A stretch of DNA of 64,000 nucleotides from Climacium dendroides (GCA_950106755.1 OX467087.1:12156047-12220046); one strand, 5' to 3'; counted from the stretch's first letter, positions 23,575-37,127 are shown. Translations and numbers: made by a program. The notes: a model not told the origin generated them from the sequence alone.

Positions 23575-25357
23575 AATAAATCAAATACTGAAAATGGTTA
23601 TATTGAAAGTTACAATCAAGGTTGACCAAGGCACATCCACTATTGGTATATGTTAGACCCTTTAGGGGTTAAGGTAAAGCCTTCACTGGTAATTTACTTC
23701 AAAAAACTCTTAAAACTTGTGATAGAAGCAACAATGTAAATTTACAAATCTGTACTGCAACAAACTTGAAGGTAGAAAAATCTCTTTTGCAAACTTGCAC
23801 ACCTTTGATATTTAAATTAAAGTAATGAGGTATCTATTTGGGTTGTAGCAGAATGCACAAAATCATACACATTCGACATAGGTTTGGTCAAGGCTTGGGA
23901 GAAAAGTTTGGAATGGTAGAGTGACATGTTTGCATTCAATTTGGAACTCATTGCTTAGAGTATCCCCACCAAGGGCATTCCTTATCCCTACTTGCATGAA
24001 ATTCATCTAAATAGTGAAGAAAACTCCCCATCAATGTCCTCTATCCTTAAATGTTTAGGGAACTTAAGGTCCAATTCCTTGCAGGGGAGGAAATTTAGGG
24101 AATTCAAAATCACCTTTCTCTATATGTTTGGGATTGAGCAACACTAGTAGAGAAGAGCATTTTTCATTCCTATATTTGTTCTTTCTTCATCTACACGGAG
24201 ATAGGGATAGAGAAGAAATTGGTAGTGACACTGATATCAAAAAAGTGTTTGATTAATGACTTTTGGCATTCCATTAGTAGAACAAAGAAATACGCATATT
24301 CATCTTGTCAATAGATATCTATGTAGTTGGTGACCACAATGATAGGTTAAGACTATGGCTAAAGTATGCATGATTATATAGAGTTTTTATTATAATGAGA
24401 ACAAATCATTTAGGAAGCTTCAAGGAAAGTACTGCAATGCTTTATAAACTGGAGAAATTATATCCTAATTTTTCTTGAATGACATAAATATGTTTTGAAT
24501 GTTGTTATACTAGTAATAAACTATTGGCATTTAAAGTAAAGTTTTTATTTTTAGCTCAATGACTTAGGTTGAAAATAAATACTTAAAGTCATTAGAGTGA
24601 AGAAGTTGGTTTGAATCCCTTTTCATGCTTAAAGGTTTGTTGGGAACCATTTATATGGGATTGTATTTGACTCTTAAAATATAAATTACGCACTAAAATA
24701 TGGCAAGACATCAACAATGCTAGTATGTGATTATGAAAATGTGAGCTTTGAATATATATGTAAATAGATATACTACAACCATTGAAGGTTCTTATAATAT
24801 AAACACCTACAATACATGTACCTATATCATATTTACACTATAATCATAGAAGATTTCTATAATATACATGTATAACATAAGTGTATTGTCTTTTTTAGGC
24901 TCATATGCTCATGCTCCTAGGCTTGCATAATAGCAACCCTTGGCAAGACATACAACATTGAATTGACAAATCAATCATTGGCATCTTTTGTTTAAATGCC
25001 ACTTCTAAAATCTAAACTTTATCATGCTCAAATAGATCATTCTACCCACAAAATAAGTGACCACTTTCTAACTTTTAAGATAATAATTCAATTTAGAGGT
25101 ACTATGTGTCGTTGAACCCATACAAGCTTGAATACAAACATTTGTCGTTGTTGTATATCTCAATTCATACACCTTCTATGTCAAATACACAAAACTATGA
25201 TGTATCTAAAATTGATCCTTTAATCCTAAAAAGGCCAAATCAAAAAATGAAAGATGCACCTATTAATATATAAATCATATCATTGTTTGCGAAGTACCAT
25301 AGCAATAGGTCTTGTTCTTTTAAGGCTAAGGGTTAATAAAAGCCCTTGATATCACAA
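23575..25357. other. Gene-free AT-rich DNA upstream of STT3
   Basis: A lone piggyBac-like right end (CCCTTTAGGGG followed by TTAA, about 23659-23672) is present without a partner. Otherwise nothing was recognised. Confidence 0.45.
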
Positions 25358-25758
25358 TAAGGTAGTCAGTCCATAAAGCAAGCATCTAAGGACTAAAACT
25401 GAATTTTGGACAGGTGAAACTTCTCAAAAAAATTTTTAGTAAATTTTCCTTGAAAGAAAAGAGGAATTGGCATTTAACCCAAGTTGTTTCATATTTTTTG
25501 AATCATTTTAAAATTAGTTATGAATTTTCAAACGAGATGTGGTATAAGTCCCTATTTATGTCCCTAGGGCTTCCATGAACTTTTGAAGATAAATGGGAAA
25601 GCAAAGAGTATGATTGACTCTTGTCATTAACAATGCTTTTTTCTTTCCATTCATTCAAGGACTACAAAAGTCCATTTAAGAACCACTTCATATTCATTCA
25701 CAACCATCTATATGGGCAGTTCTTAATGCCTGCTCATATTTCGAGCCTCCTACCTTAG
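25358..25758 (+). mobile_element. MITE with AAGGTAG ends (long copy), adjoining STT3
   Basis: It starts AATAAGGTAGTCAGTCC and ends CCTCCTACCTTA. Most of its length matches 2886-3135, plus an extra 150 bp or so (about 25556-25708). It ends about 205 bp before the STT3 start codon, so it occupies the likely promoter or 5' leader of that gene. Confidence 0.6.
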
Positions 25759-25963
25759 TATGCAACTTCGTGTGAATGATAGGCGAGAATACAAAGCGAG
25801 TATTGAACTGGGTTTTCTGAGACGGACCAGAGGATGTGATATTAAAGAGGTCTGGCTCCCGTTCGATTCAGGCTCGGACCAGGTTCGGGGAACTAGGGTG
25901 AGAGCACGTTTGTTGCGAGAAGCGGAAGCGGAGGAGCTTGTTTCGCCATAGCCAGCTCCAGCG

Positions 25964-28900
25964 ATGGCGATGAAGGTGAACTCGACGCCCGAGGGGCAAC
26001 CCTTGAAGTCGACAGCCCCGATGGCCACTCCCGTCGCAGCTCCGATCGCTCCCTCGTCGTCCTTGCAATGGGATTCCTTCGTGTCTTCCGTGAAGAATTT
26101 CAAGCTGAAGACGAAGCAGCAGGAGCTTCTTCTCCGTATCGCCATCCTGGTGCTCATCTACATTCTGGCTTTCGCGACTCGTCTCTTCAGCGTTCTGCGT
26201 TACGAGAGCGTCATCCACGAGTTCGATCCCTACTTCAATTACCGCACCACGCTCTACTTAACAGAGAAGGGCTTCTATGAGTTTTGGAATTGGTTCGACT
26301 ACGAGAGTTGGTACCCTCTGGGCCGCATTGTCGGCGGCACGCTCTACCCGGGACTCATGGTCACGGCTGCGCTCCTCTACTGGACCTTACGGTTATTCAG
26401 CATTGTGGTGCACATCAAGGACGTGTGCGTCCTGACGGCGCCTTTCTTCGCGTCGAACACCGCCATGGTGGCGTACTTCTTCGGCACGGAGCTCCGGGAT
26501 CGGGGCACGGGGCTTGTGGCGGCCATTTTGTTGGCGATTTGCCCCGGGTACATCTCAAGGTCGGTGGCAGGCTCGTACGATAACGAAGCGGTGGCGATTT
26601 TCGCTCTCTTGCTCACGTTTTACTTGTTTGTGAAGGCGGTGAACACGGGCTCCCTGGCGTGGTCGCTGGCTTCGGCGTTCGGGTATTTCTACATGGTGTC
26701 TGCGTGGGGAGGGTATATCTTCATTATTAACCTCTTGCCGATTTATGTGTTGGCGCTCTTGGTGACTGGACGATACTCCCTGCGTCTGTATATCGCATAC
26801 AACACCGTGTATATCATCGGCATGCTACTGGCGATGCAGATTCGGTTCGTTGGTTACCAGCACGTGCAGTCCGGGGAGCATATGGCGGCAATGGGAGTCT
26901 TCTTCTTAATGCAGGTATGAATTCTATGCTTCTCTTATTGAGCAAGCAGTCTTGTTTTAGTTTATGGGGGAGCACAGATGTTTTACACTATTAGGGTTTA
27001 ACGTTTCCCGGTTTCAAAGTTTGATTTTTGAGCTGGGAGATCCTTGGAATAGCAGGTATTTTCCAGTCTATCCAATAGTCGATTCTACCTTATAACCTGG
27101 TTATTGCAGAGATAGTCTTTAACAAGCTATATTAATTGGCACTCCAACTCACTTATTGTTGTTCATATATTACTGTTGAGGATATAATTTGCGTTACTCT
27201 AAGCATTTTTAACATATGTAGGAGTGTGATTTTCGGGCAATCAGTATTGAGCTGTGGAGAGGCCATTTTGAGTACAAGAGCCAAATCTGTTTTATGCAAT
27301 TTTAAAGTGGGAGGTATGTAGACCACTATAAGTGACAGTAGACAACCCTGCGGTCAGTGGCTTTAGACATTATGCCAATTCATGCTTATACCTCTGGCTA
27401 AGTACAACTATGTATCAACTGACGAATTGTTGTTGGTAACAGGGGTCAGTATAGGAGACGAGATCAAATTCCTAACGGTTTTAGTATGCTCTACCTTTGT
27501 GTCTTGATCACAGCTGTTAGGTCATGTCAAATTTGGTTATGGAGAGCCATTTCAGAGGTCAAAAGCTAATATTTATTTGCATTACGGAGGATGGATCGGG
27601 TTGATAAATAACACTTCATAAAGCACCAACCCCAACCAAGTGGGCTCGATTTCTCTCCTAGTAATCACCCACTTCATTCTCTTAGCCTTAAGAAACGTGA
27701 ATGCAGAGTATATGAAAGTTGGAAATAGTAAAGTATGCCCGTTTCTTAGACTTTTTTTCTTGTCGGACGAATCTCTCGTTGTATTGATTCTTTTCTGTAC
27801 AAGTTCGATTCAGCAATGCTTCACCAATTCACCGATTGTGTTCACTTGACTTGTTGTACTTATGTAGCTCTTGTAAAGTACATGGAGCATTGATCAAATA
27901 GTTTTATTGTGGCAGGTGTTTTACCTTGTGGAGCATGTGAAGAAACAGCTCGGTGATCCCAAATTATTCAAGGCGTTTCTAAGGGTCACAGTCACTCTGG
28001 CTGTGAGTACGGGGGCTTTGGCTTTAATAGTGGGTTTGGCCACAGGCTATATCTCTCCGTGGACAGGACGATTCTACTCGCTTCTGGATCCAACGTACGC
28101 CAAGATCCACATTCCCATTATTGCTTCAGTTTCGGAGCATCAACCGACAGCGTGGTCATCTTTCATGTTTGATTTTCACATTCTCTTGATCCTCTTTCCA
28201 GCCGGTCTTTACTTCTGTTTCAAGAACTTGACCGATGGGACTATCTTTATCATAATCTATGGCATGACGAGTTTGTACTTTGCGGGCGTTATGGTGCGAC
28301 TTATTCTGGTGGCAACTCCAGCCGTCTGCTTGATTAGTGCTATTGCAGTGTCAGCTACATTGAAGAATTTCTCTGTGTTGTTGAGGGAGAAGGCTCCAGT
28401 ATACACTTCTACAAAGATCACAGCCAAGCAAAAAGCTTCAGCGAAGGTGATGCTCATCGAATCTTAGTAGTCATTTTTGACCAGAGGCTCATCCTCGCTA
28501 GCTATTGACTGATTGTTGTTTGTTTAGATGTGTATCTGACAGTCAGGTTGTATTCTAATGCCACTTTTTGTCTTTGTAGGACGTTCGTGCATCATGAGCG
28601 AAATGCTGTCTGAACTATTTTTCTTATTGATTGTTTAGTATAAACTCCAGTTTGTGCTGTTGACTTTTTGCTTTGTTCGTAAGTCTTGTTACTGATCCTT
28701 CAATTTGCATTGCAGACTGGGGCGGACCAGCCTTTACCCTTTCAGAAGGAAGGAGCCTTTCTGTTGCTCCTGGGCAGTCTATACCTATTGATCAACTTTG
28801 GTTTACACTGTACATGGGTCACTTCAGAGGCCTACTCTTCACCTTCCATAGTACTGGCAGCACGTCAGTCTAATGGTGAGCGTGTGATCTTTGATGATTT

Positions 28901-30027
28901 TCGGGAGGCTTACTTTTGGCTTCAGCACAACACACCTCCGGATGCCAAGGTTATGTCCTGGTGGGATTACGGTTATCAGATTACTGCCATGGGCAACCGA
29001 ACAGTGATCGTGGACAATAACACATGGAACAACACCCACATCGCTACTGTTGGGCGTGCTATGGCTTCAAATGAGGATGATGCGTATGAGATTATGAAGG
29101 AGCTGGATGTTAACTATGTGCTGGTGGTTTTTGGTGGTATAACAGGCTATTCTTCTGATGATATTAACAAGTATGAACGTCGGAACCTTGCTGTGCGACA
29201 TTATAGACATCTTATGCAATTTTTCTCGGTGACCTACCATAGAAATTATTTCAATAGTGATTGGTGCTTACTGTTTGACAATCCAATTTTCTTCATGCCT
29301 GTGATGGCCATAGAAGATGTCTGGATAAGGGTATGATCCTTATTGAAAGGTTCATCATGTTGTTCTGATGTATTTTCAGATTTCTCTGGATGGTTCGAAT
29401 TGGATCTGGTGTGTTCCCTGTGATACAAGAGGCCGACTACCTCAACAATGGCGAATATCGCATAGATAAGGACGCAGCGCCCAAAATGCTCCAAAGTCTA
29501 ATGTATGCGACTTCTCCTTTGATTTGTGCTGCTCATTTCGTACTTCGACCTTTATTTTTTAACAAGTACAGATTAATTTGTACGACTTGTTTGTGGTACT
29601 GTTGTGCGGGAATTTCCATCGTGGATTCAAATAACTTAAGTGTATGTGTAAAAATGGATGTTTTTCTTGGGTGGCAGGTACAAGCTCTGTTACTACAGGT
29701 TTGGAGAGATGCATACAGATCATAGCAGACCCACCGGGTGAGTCCTCGAATCGTACAATGATAGCCTCCTGACTGTTCTGCTCTTCGTCCATCTCACGTG
29801 TTCTTACTCGGGTTTTGTCCTCAGTTCTGGTTTAGGGTTTAGTGTCTTCATGACGAGGTTGTGAACGCTGCAAATACCATGGATGACATGATTGCAGATT
29901 TGACCGTGCCCGAGGCGTTGAGATTGGGAACAAGGAGTTTGAATTGAAGCATGTTGAAGAGGCTTTCACCACTGCAAATTGGATCGTGCGTATATACAAA
30001 GTGAAGCCTCCAGTGAATCGACCATGA
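25964..30027 (+). CDS. STT3: Oligosaccharyltransferase catalytic subunit STT3, six exons
   Basis: Exons: 25964-26914, 27916-28446, 28716-29170, 29380-29502, 29678-29737, 29898-30027; all introns are GT..AG. The joined frame is 749 residues, in the range of plant STT3 proteins. STT3 is the ER membrane subunit that transfers the lipid-linked glycan to Asn of nascent proteins. Visible family motifs: EFDPYFNYR (86-94, acidic metal-binding loop), [11 protein letters not shown] (198-208), SVSE (388-391), WWDYG (576-580, acceptor-sequon binding), and DINKFLWMVRI created across the exon 3/4 junction (DxxKxxxMxxI). A run of about 11-13 hydrophobic segments precedes the lumenal C-terminal domain, which has the conserved NNTWNNT glycosylation sites. 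The C-terminus ([19 protein letters not shown]) is complete. A possible poly(A) signal AATAAA lies at 30554. The frame is intact. Whether it is closer to plant STT3A or STT3B cannot be settled by eye. Confidence 0.95.
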
Positions 30028-31831
30028 TACATCTCGCTTTCTGAGTGTAATTGATGGAGCTAGTTGAGCATGTGTAATTTTGTACATGCAACCCTGTTTG
30101 GGTTGAACAAGAGTTACGTAGTGCAATGTCTGCGAGTCTATAATAGTGAGAACTGCTCTTTACTCTTCCTTGGCGGCCAGTGAGGTAGTACGGTTGAGGC
30201 GAATCGCAGCATATTTGAGAGAGTATCTAGTGTAGGACTGCTGCAGCGACGGAAATTTATGGATTAAAATGACCACTGCTATACTGCAGCTTAGGTTTGT
30301 TTTCTCAGAAATCTGATCATCGTGGTTGAAGCGGAACTTCATCTGATAAGACTTCCTGAGTCCCAAGTCAAATCCTGGTTCCTTTGAACCTGAATGCCGG
30401 GTATAATAGTCTTCGAAACCAGAATCGTGTCCCTGTACCCAATTCTGTAATGATGTACCAACAGAGTACGTTCTTACTAAGAAAATGTGCACCCTTGGTA
30501 CATCGGGATGGAATTTCACCTTAGGCATGGATGCAAATGACCCTCCTTAATGTAATAAACTCTCTAATGTAGAGTGTCAAGCTAGGATTGGCAATCAATA
30601 TTACCTTAGTAATATTACCTTAGTTTTATTCATTGAAATTTCATGCATCCAAGTTTCCTGGTTCTCTTAGGTAATAATCTCTCATTTGTATAATATGGAT
30701 TTTCAGAACTCTTTTGGGAGGAAAACTTTTTCCTAAAACCCAACCAAATTCATGTCGGTACATAAATTTCTTTTGGTGGGATATGATATTAAGCCTACTG
30801 TAACAAAAAATAGTGTTGTGTTGGTAATCTGCTATCAGATAAAGTAGTAAAATAAGCTAGTGTACCCTTTGACTTATTAGTACAATTAAAGTATTCTACT
30901 ACTTTCATATTTATGTACCTTATACACACCTTAGAATTTTTACCAATTCTTAATAAAAATATTAATTTAAGAGTCATGAAATATTGTCCCCCATTTGAAA
31001 TTCCCTTAGTTTTAAGCTTGAAATGCATTTGAATATTTATTTGATTTTAGTTAATTATATGCTACTTCTACACTTCATATGGTTAATGATATCACCACAA
31101 CACCTTTGCAAAGAAAAAAACTCAACTATTTTTCTTAATAAAGGCTTTATTGTACTAATCTTCAAGGTCCATCTCTTGGCTACACTAGTCATAGTAGTCC
31201 ATTGACAACAATGAAGGATTAAAAACAATTTTTTGTAGATTTGAAGGACACAAAACTATCAACTCAAGGGTATACATATTTGGTGTTTGATCCATGATTA
31301 TCTTAGCTATAAATATGCACCCAAAGTTATCACACTAACATGGGATAACAACATTTCAACAAAAATATGACACTAAAATCTAGATGTTCATGACTTAAGA
31401 TATACCTAATCAAAATAAAAGAGCCTAGTGATTTTTGGTAAATCATATGGCAAAGATTTAAGAACTTAAGTAAATACACATGTCAAACGTGATGCCAAGA
31501 ATTGATTGATTGGATCAAAGTAATGTACTTGCAAAACCATATCAAAACAAATATTCAACACATCTACTTCATCTAACATTAGAGTCTCTAAAAGATTGCA
31601 TTATCAAGACCTTATACAAAGTACTCGTGTTTATTAGTCTTTAACAAATTTTCCTTGTACAAAACTGCAAGGATCGAGGATGGAACAAACTCAACTAGTT
31701 TGGAAGTTCATGATAGGACAAATAATGACGAACTGGTGATTAGGAAACCAATACCCAACACCAACACATTGGGCATCAAATTCACATTGGGCATCAAATA
31801 CAAGTGAATGTATCTCAAGTAGCTCTTCATT
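30028..31831. other. STT3 3' flank and intergenic DNA
   Basis: The first 500 bp or so is mixed composition and probably 3' UTR. ORFs on the minus strand here have no recognisable domains. After about 30600 the sequence is AT-rich with no supported feature. Confidence 0.45.
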
Positions 31832-34800
31832 TTATAACCCAAAGAAAGTCTTCAGACTAATCAAGTCCTTCCAACCAGGGATCTCCTTTACACAAGTCCC
31901 ACCCACATCTAAATAAACCAACTCCTTCAAGTGCCCTAAGAATGGAAGATATTTTAGTGATTGGCAACCATAAAGGTCTAATAAAGTCAACAAATGCAAT
32001 TCTCCTACACCATCAACATTTTCGACACCACTGTCACAAATATTCAATTTGATCACCCCCTTCAAGCAACCTAAATCTGGTACCCTTTTCAAACTCCAAC
32101 ACTTTTCAAACTCCAACAGAATCAAAGGTCAAGTGTTTTCAAAGCATGAAGCCCATTCAAGCCTTGGATGTTGGCAAAGGTACAAGCTGCAAGGGACAAG
32201 AATTCTAGGAACTTCAAATCCTTGAGATTCTTGACATCCACTATTTCAAGCAAGTTGTTGTCATCCCATATCTCCAATCTTCGAAGATTAGTACATTCAT
32301 TTGGCTAAATTGAGATAATCACCAAAGGATCGGTGACTTATTTGATTCCAAGCTACTCATCACAAAATCCCTCAAAGAAATAAGGTATCTCAGATTTGGA
32401 AAATCAAGATAAGAAGGGCAAAAGCTTATGTCAATTGATCCAAGACTTGTTGCAGCTTCCCAACCTGTCACCAATTTGAATTGTGGACAATCCAAGATGG
32501 CAAGGACCCGCAAGTTGGGAAATTCCCTCAAATCCAAATGTTCAAGTTCAAAACACCTATCAAGGATCAACACTCTAACAAATTGAAGTGAAGATTGTTG
32601 AGTGGGAAAACTATAATAATAAGTCTTCAAGTGGGGATTCTTAGCCAACACTTCCTTTGAAATTTCTTCATACACCCAAAACTCCCAAAACCATCTTCTT
32701 CGTTTCCAAAGATCTATACGTACAAGATCCTTTCTTTCATCAAAATCCATGTCCGTTACATTCACAAGTTTGAGTTCCCAAAGCTTAAAAACCTGCGCAA
32801 ATATAATTTGCCACATAAAGAGTAGAATAAGTTTTATAAAATCCAAGTTCTTAAACAAAAATGGCAATGTAATGAAGTGAATTCCATTATAATCTAGATA
32901 TTCAAGTCTTCTAATCATTTCAACAAATGAAAATTATGAATTCAAATCACCTCATAATAAAAAAATATGAATCAAACAACAATAATTATGTCAATAGTTT
33001 GGCAAACAAAACCTACATAATTAAGAATTTCCCTTGGTTCACGGTCTTGAAGAATTGCTAGCCTTCGACATACTTCTTCCAAATAAAAAATTCTTCCATT
33101 CCACACCTTAGGAACCAAAGTGATCCATGAGCAATCTTGGACCAAATTAAGTAGTGTAGATTGCAAGTCCTCATTCAAAGAACTCAACACCCCCATTGGA
33201 AAAAAATTGCAAAGTGCAACCTTACTTGTTCCACACACACTATCTAATAGAGCCTACACCACACACATGACCCAATCAGAGCAAGAAAGAAAATATAAAT
33301 TGTGTGAATGAAATCACCTTTGTCAATATCATGTGCATACAATCTGCTTCAACATGCATCTTGTCTTGACATAAGTAACAATATAGCCAATCTCAAAATT
33401 ACAAACAAAAAACTTTGAAAACTAAATCAAAGAAAAACACATAAATCATTGGAATACCAAAAAAGAATCAACAATACAAAACATTAATATACCATCCATT
33501 GGTCCAACAATTTAAAAGAATGTCATAATATGAATTTAGAGTGAGTCCAAACTTACAGCTCCATCTTCGAATGACCTCCCATTTGAGATTGGTGGAGGAG
33601 TAGGTGACTCATATGAACTCAATGGATGCAAGTCATTACATACAATAGGATTGATCTTCACACGCTTGCAGGACTTCGCCTTGTCACAAATCTCACCAAT
33701 AGTTGTATACCATTTCTCGCACAAGGTTGTTGTCAATTTCAAGTCACGTCGCTCTTCTTCTGTGATCATAGAAAACATCTTACCAATCTTCATACAATAC
33801 TTGTGGTACGTCTTATAAGCCTTTAACAAAGTATCATATCGAAGCCGACATTGGTCTACTGAAGGTTGACTCCCAAGTTTATTTTCAATTTCTTTGGAGA
33901 TGAGGTTTCAATGTGTAGCACCTCCACTCTCCTTACAAAAGGGACCTCCTTCCACCTTGCACAAAAGCAACACTGAAGTCTCCTCACGTATCATATTCTT
34001 GTCTCTTTTATTTTTTCCCTTTAAAGCTTGAGACAAACCCAAACATGGTGTTTCTTCAAGCTTACTTGAAAAAAATTTAGTGACACTTTGATATTTGGCA
34101 TGTGGAAGCTTAGGCCCATTCAATTGTTCATAATCCAACCTTGATATCCCAAATAACTGTGGATGTTGGACATTAATTGAATCTTCATGAGTTGACACAT
34201 GCTTAGCCTCAATAAATGGACCCTTGAAACTGATAGGCCCACTAGTTTGCATCTCATGCTCCTAACAATGTGTTACTAATCAAGAATAATTCACCAAAAT
34301 TCTTGCTCAATCATAACTTACAGCATTTCAAGCTAGAAATCACTTCTCCGGCCATTTGCGCCTAGAACACAACACGAAACGAAATAAATGCATACATAGC
34401 CATTTTCAAGTTTCACTATTCTAGAGACAATTACAGATAAGAAATCCTTGGAAATGACACCATCGATACAGAGAAAGAAGAAGAGAGTCTCAGCACTTAC
34501 ACGTTCGAATCGTAAACTCCAACACACAAACATTCACAAATCACGCACCATAATTTTCACAATGCACTTCGCATGCTAATAATGTGCACCTCGCCAGTGG
34601 ATCGGAAACTATCCTAACCCGAGCAAAACCTGCAATTCATTCAGCGTCCATGTATGTATATAAGAGTTAACAGCTCGCTCCGCTCGTACTAAACTAAACC
34701 AAAAGAAACCTGCAATTCCAACGCCGCACATGCATGCCATTCATGTAAAACCAACGAAATTGAAGGCAGTACACCTCGTAAAGCACCGAAGTACCCCACT

Positions 34801-35208
34801 AATCCACCACTCATCAAATGTCTCTTGCACGAATTAATCTTTGTACACACGACTAGTCTACTAATCACCTCCCACTCGTTGCTAAGAACGGAAGATTCGT
34901 TCGCGAATCATATTCTTAACCAGAAGCACAGATTAAATCTCTCTCTCTTTCTTGCGCGTGCGCGCCATGGCATTCAGCTCCAAACCAGATGAACCCTAAT
35001 GCAACGAAACTCAAACAACCGCTACCTACTCTTGAAATTCCACACCAATGAGGGGTTCCCCAAACCGCAAACTCTGCTCAAAACTTGCACAAATTCTTTT
35101 TGAAGAATTTACGTTTGGAGGTGTGAATTCGGGATGTACCTGGATAGAGAACATGGAGCGGACGTGGTCAGCTTCATCGCTAAGCGGCTGGTTGATCCTT
35201 TGGTCCAT
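31832..35208 (-). pseudogene. Trihelix (Myb/SANT-like) plus leucine-rich-repeat gene, apparently broken
   Basis: Plausible exons on the minus strand: 35208-35140 (MDQRINQPLSDEADH...), 34261-33557, 33253 to about 33017, and about 32918-31832. Exon 2 holds a trihelix-type domain (REETSVLLLCKVE, KEIENKL, VDQCRLRYDTLLKAYK, MITEEERRDLKL). In this family such domains bind DNA or proteins. An in-frame TGA at 33910-33908 sits where a conserved Trp is expected, and the domain continues in the same frame on both sides. Exon 3 is unrecognised (WNGRIFYLEEVCRRLAIL). The last part is leucine-rich repeats of the plant NLR style (LEYLDYNGIHFITLP, LEHLDLREFPNLRVL, LKYLPFLGHLKELVYLDV). The LRR frame is broken near 32120-32085 by a stop and a 17-bp tandem duplication (TTGGAGTTTGAAAA twice). 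No nucleotide-binding domain was found. It could be a dead gene or a fused, mispredicted pair. Confidence 0.55.
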
Positions 35209-35950
35209 GGCCCAAATTAAAGTCGACGCCCTTGATTGCGCGCCGGAAGAGACGAAGAGTTCTCGTTGCTTCGCCCGCCTTTGACGTTGCAGTCCGACAT
35301 CGTCGAGGTCATCGCCATGATGGTGAAGGTAATGGCTACCCTGTGTTGTCGAACAAAAACATGAAAATTCTTCTACTGGCAGCAGTAATTCTTGCTCGCT
35401 GCTAACTTACCATTTTTCTCAAGCTCCACGCTCGGAGCTTTGTCAGTTGTCTCTCTCGCACCTTTGGCGATGGCCATTTGCTTTAGCCATGGAAATCTGA
35501 GTTGAACTGGACACGTGTCCCGGATCCTCACTGAGTTCCGACGTGGCAGAGGAGTTGCATGCGAAATTGCGAATTATTTCATTTATTTTGGGTAGTGCAA
35601 AAAGAGATCTTTAATTTTTTTTTCATTTATTTTGGGTAGTGCAAAAAGATATCTTTAGTGAAGTGATGAAGTTATTTATATCCATTTCCATGGATGAAAC
35701 CTAAAACATTTAGATGAAAAAAAAATTCATCTAATATAGAACAATCCCGTCCTAAGATTTGAATGCAATTTAGCAATTTCATCATTGAAATGAAAGAATA
35801 TCTTGCCAAATATTCCCTATAAAAAATTTAGATCGCTTGTTAGCAAAAATTTGTTAAAAAAATCCCTAAGAGTATCCCTTGCCGTCCACAATCAAATTGC
35901 CTCATAAAATCAGATTTCAAACTAAGATGGAGGTAGGACCATAGAACCTT
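35209..35950. other. Upstream region of the trihelix-LRR gene
   Basis: A GC-richer stretch (about 35100-35560) probably holds the promoter of the minus-strand gene. No exon is confidently called. From 35600 the sequence returns to AT-rich, with a duplicated CATTTATTTTGGGTAGTGCA (about 35580 and 35625). Confidence 0.4.
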
Positions 35951-35954
35951 TTAA

Positions 35955-36695
35955 CCCCTAGTAATGATCCAAGTGACCAATTTTTGGTCACTAGCAAATC
36001 TTTTTGAGTTGTTTGTTCTTACATTTTGAATTTTTTTCTTTATGAAAATTATTTGTAGAAATAGATGGCATTTGAAATCAAATAGCAATAGTATCATTAA
36101 ATTTTGAATTTAATTCCACCTTGTGGAATTTTTTCAAAGTCAAGTGGTGTAATATTGTTCATAGCTCATATTTTTCAGTTGGTTCAATTTGGGCCTATGG
36201 ACTTAAATATTAGCCAAACAATGCAATTGCTACTTGCCCAAGTACTTGCCTAAAATGAAGGGCATCTCTAAGGAGCTCAAAGAAAAGATAAGTGTGTCAT
36301 TCCTATTTTTCATTTCAATGACTAGGTGGAAAAGTAGTTTTTGAATGATTGGAATTGGAAGACTTTGACTAAACATTGGCTATGGAACAAATGTACTTTT
36401 CTGCTTTCCACATACATATAAATCTAAAGAATCAATTTCTATTTTTTACTTATTAAAAAAATGATTTAAAAAAAAAAATTGCTACCCAAACTACGCGCCA
36501 AACACTGAAAACTACATATCATGCAATAACTTTTTAACCATGTAGTCAAAAGTTATGAAAATTATCGATCCTTAAAGCTACTCCCCTAGGAAAATGTTAT
36601 GTGAAAATTTCAAAGAAAATAAATAAAAAATTCCATTCATTAGGAGCTGCTCAAAATCACTATGTTGCCAAAAAAAACTTTGGTCCTTTCAGGGG
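35955..36695. mobile_element. TTAA-flanked non-autonomous element, 741 bp
   Basis: TTAA at 35951-35954 and 36696-36699 flank CCCCTAGTAATGATCC...GGTCCTTTCAGGGG. The right part (AAATCACTATGTTGCC and an AAATTTCAAAGAAAATAAAT arm) is shared with the foldback element at 10597-10790, so the two belong to one family. Target site and ends fit the piggyBac group. Non-coding. Confidence 0.65.
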
Positions 36696-37127
36696 TTAAC
36701 AATTACATTCACCTATAGCAACTTCACAAGCTATGAAAGTCTACAAATATTTCTACTAATATTTTCAATAAAGCACATGGAGAATAATGAATCAAACTTA
36801 CAACTATATAATTTGGAAGTAATCCACTTTTCAATTGTAAAAATAAATATTTACATAGTATAAAATGATGAGATATTACTAAAGGGAATCCTCAATACTC
36901 TAGTCAATATATAACTTTTGCAAGATATATAGTTCAACCAATGAAGTCCCCTATCAACTGAAGTGACAAAATGGATATTGAATGGAGTTTTGTACGGTCT
37001 TAATATTCATCATAATTGTTAGGTACTTCACCCCTAAATGTCCAAAGCACCAAAATATGGTGTTAAGAAACTTTGAAGTTAAATAAAATCTTACCAAATT
37101 TCTATTTTTAGTAGTTTATTAGCAGTT

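Noticed and set aside
24600..24625. GGTTTGAATCCC resembling a tRNA B box
   Set aside because: No A box, acceptor stem or cloverleaf could be matched around it.
24790..24900. Second tandem array related to 21167-21435
   Set aside because: Resemblance is limited to short TATA-rich words and is too diverged to call as the same array.
28447..28467. STT3 ending at the stop after KVMLIES
   Set aside because: This is intron read-through; the next exon continues the family sequence with WWDYG.
29171..29336. Continuation of STT3 exon 3 to the stop near 29336
   Set aside because: Read-through of intron 3. Splicing at 29170/29380 restores the conserved DINKFLWMVRI motif.
29559..30528. Minus-strand ORFs behind STT3
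   Set aside because: Overlap real STT3 exons or UTR and show no recognisable domain.
34333..34533. Minus-strand ORF of 66 codons between trihelix-gene exons
   Set aside because: Lies in the probable first intron. Hydrophobic composition without family features.
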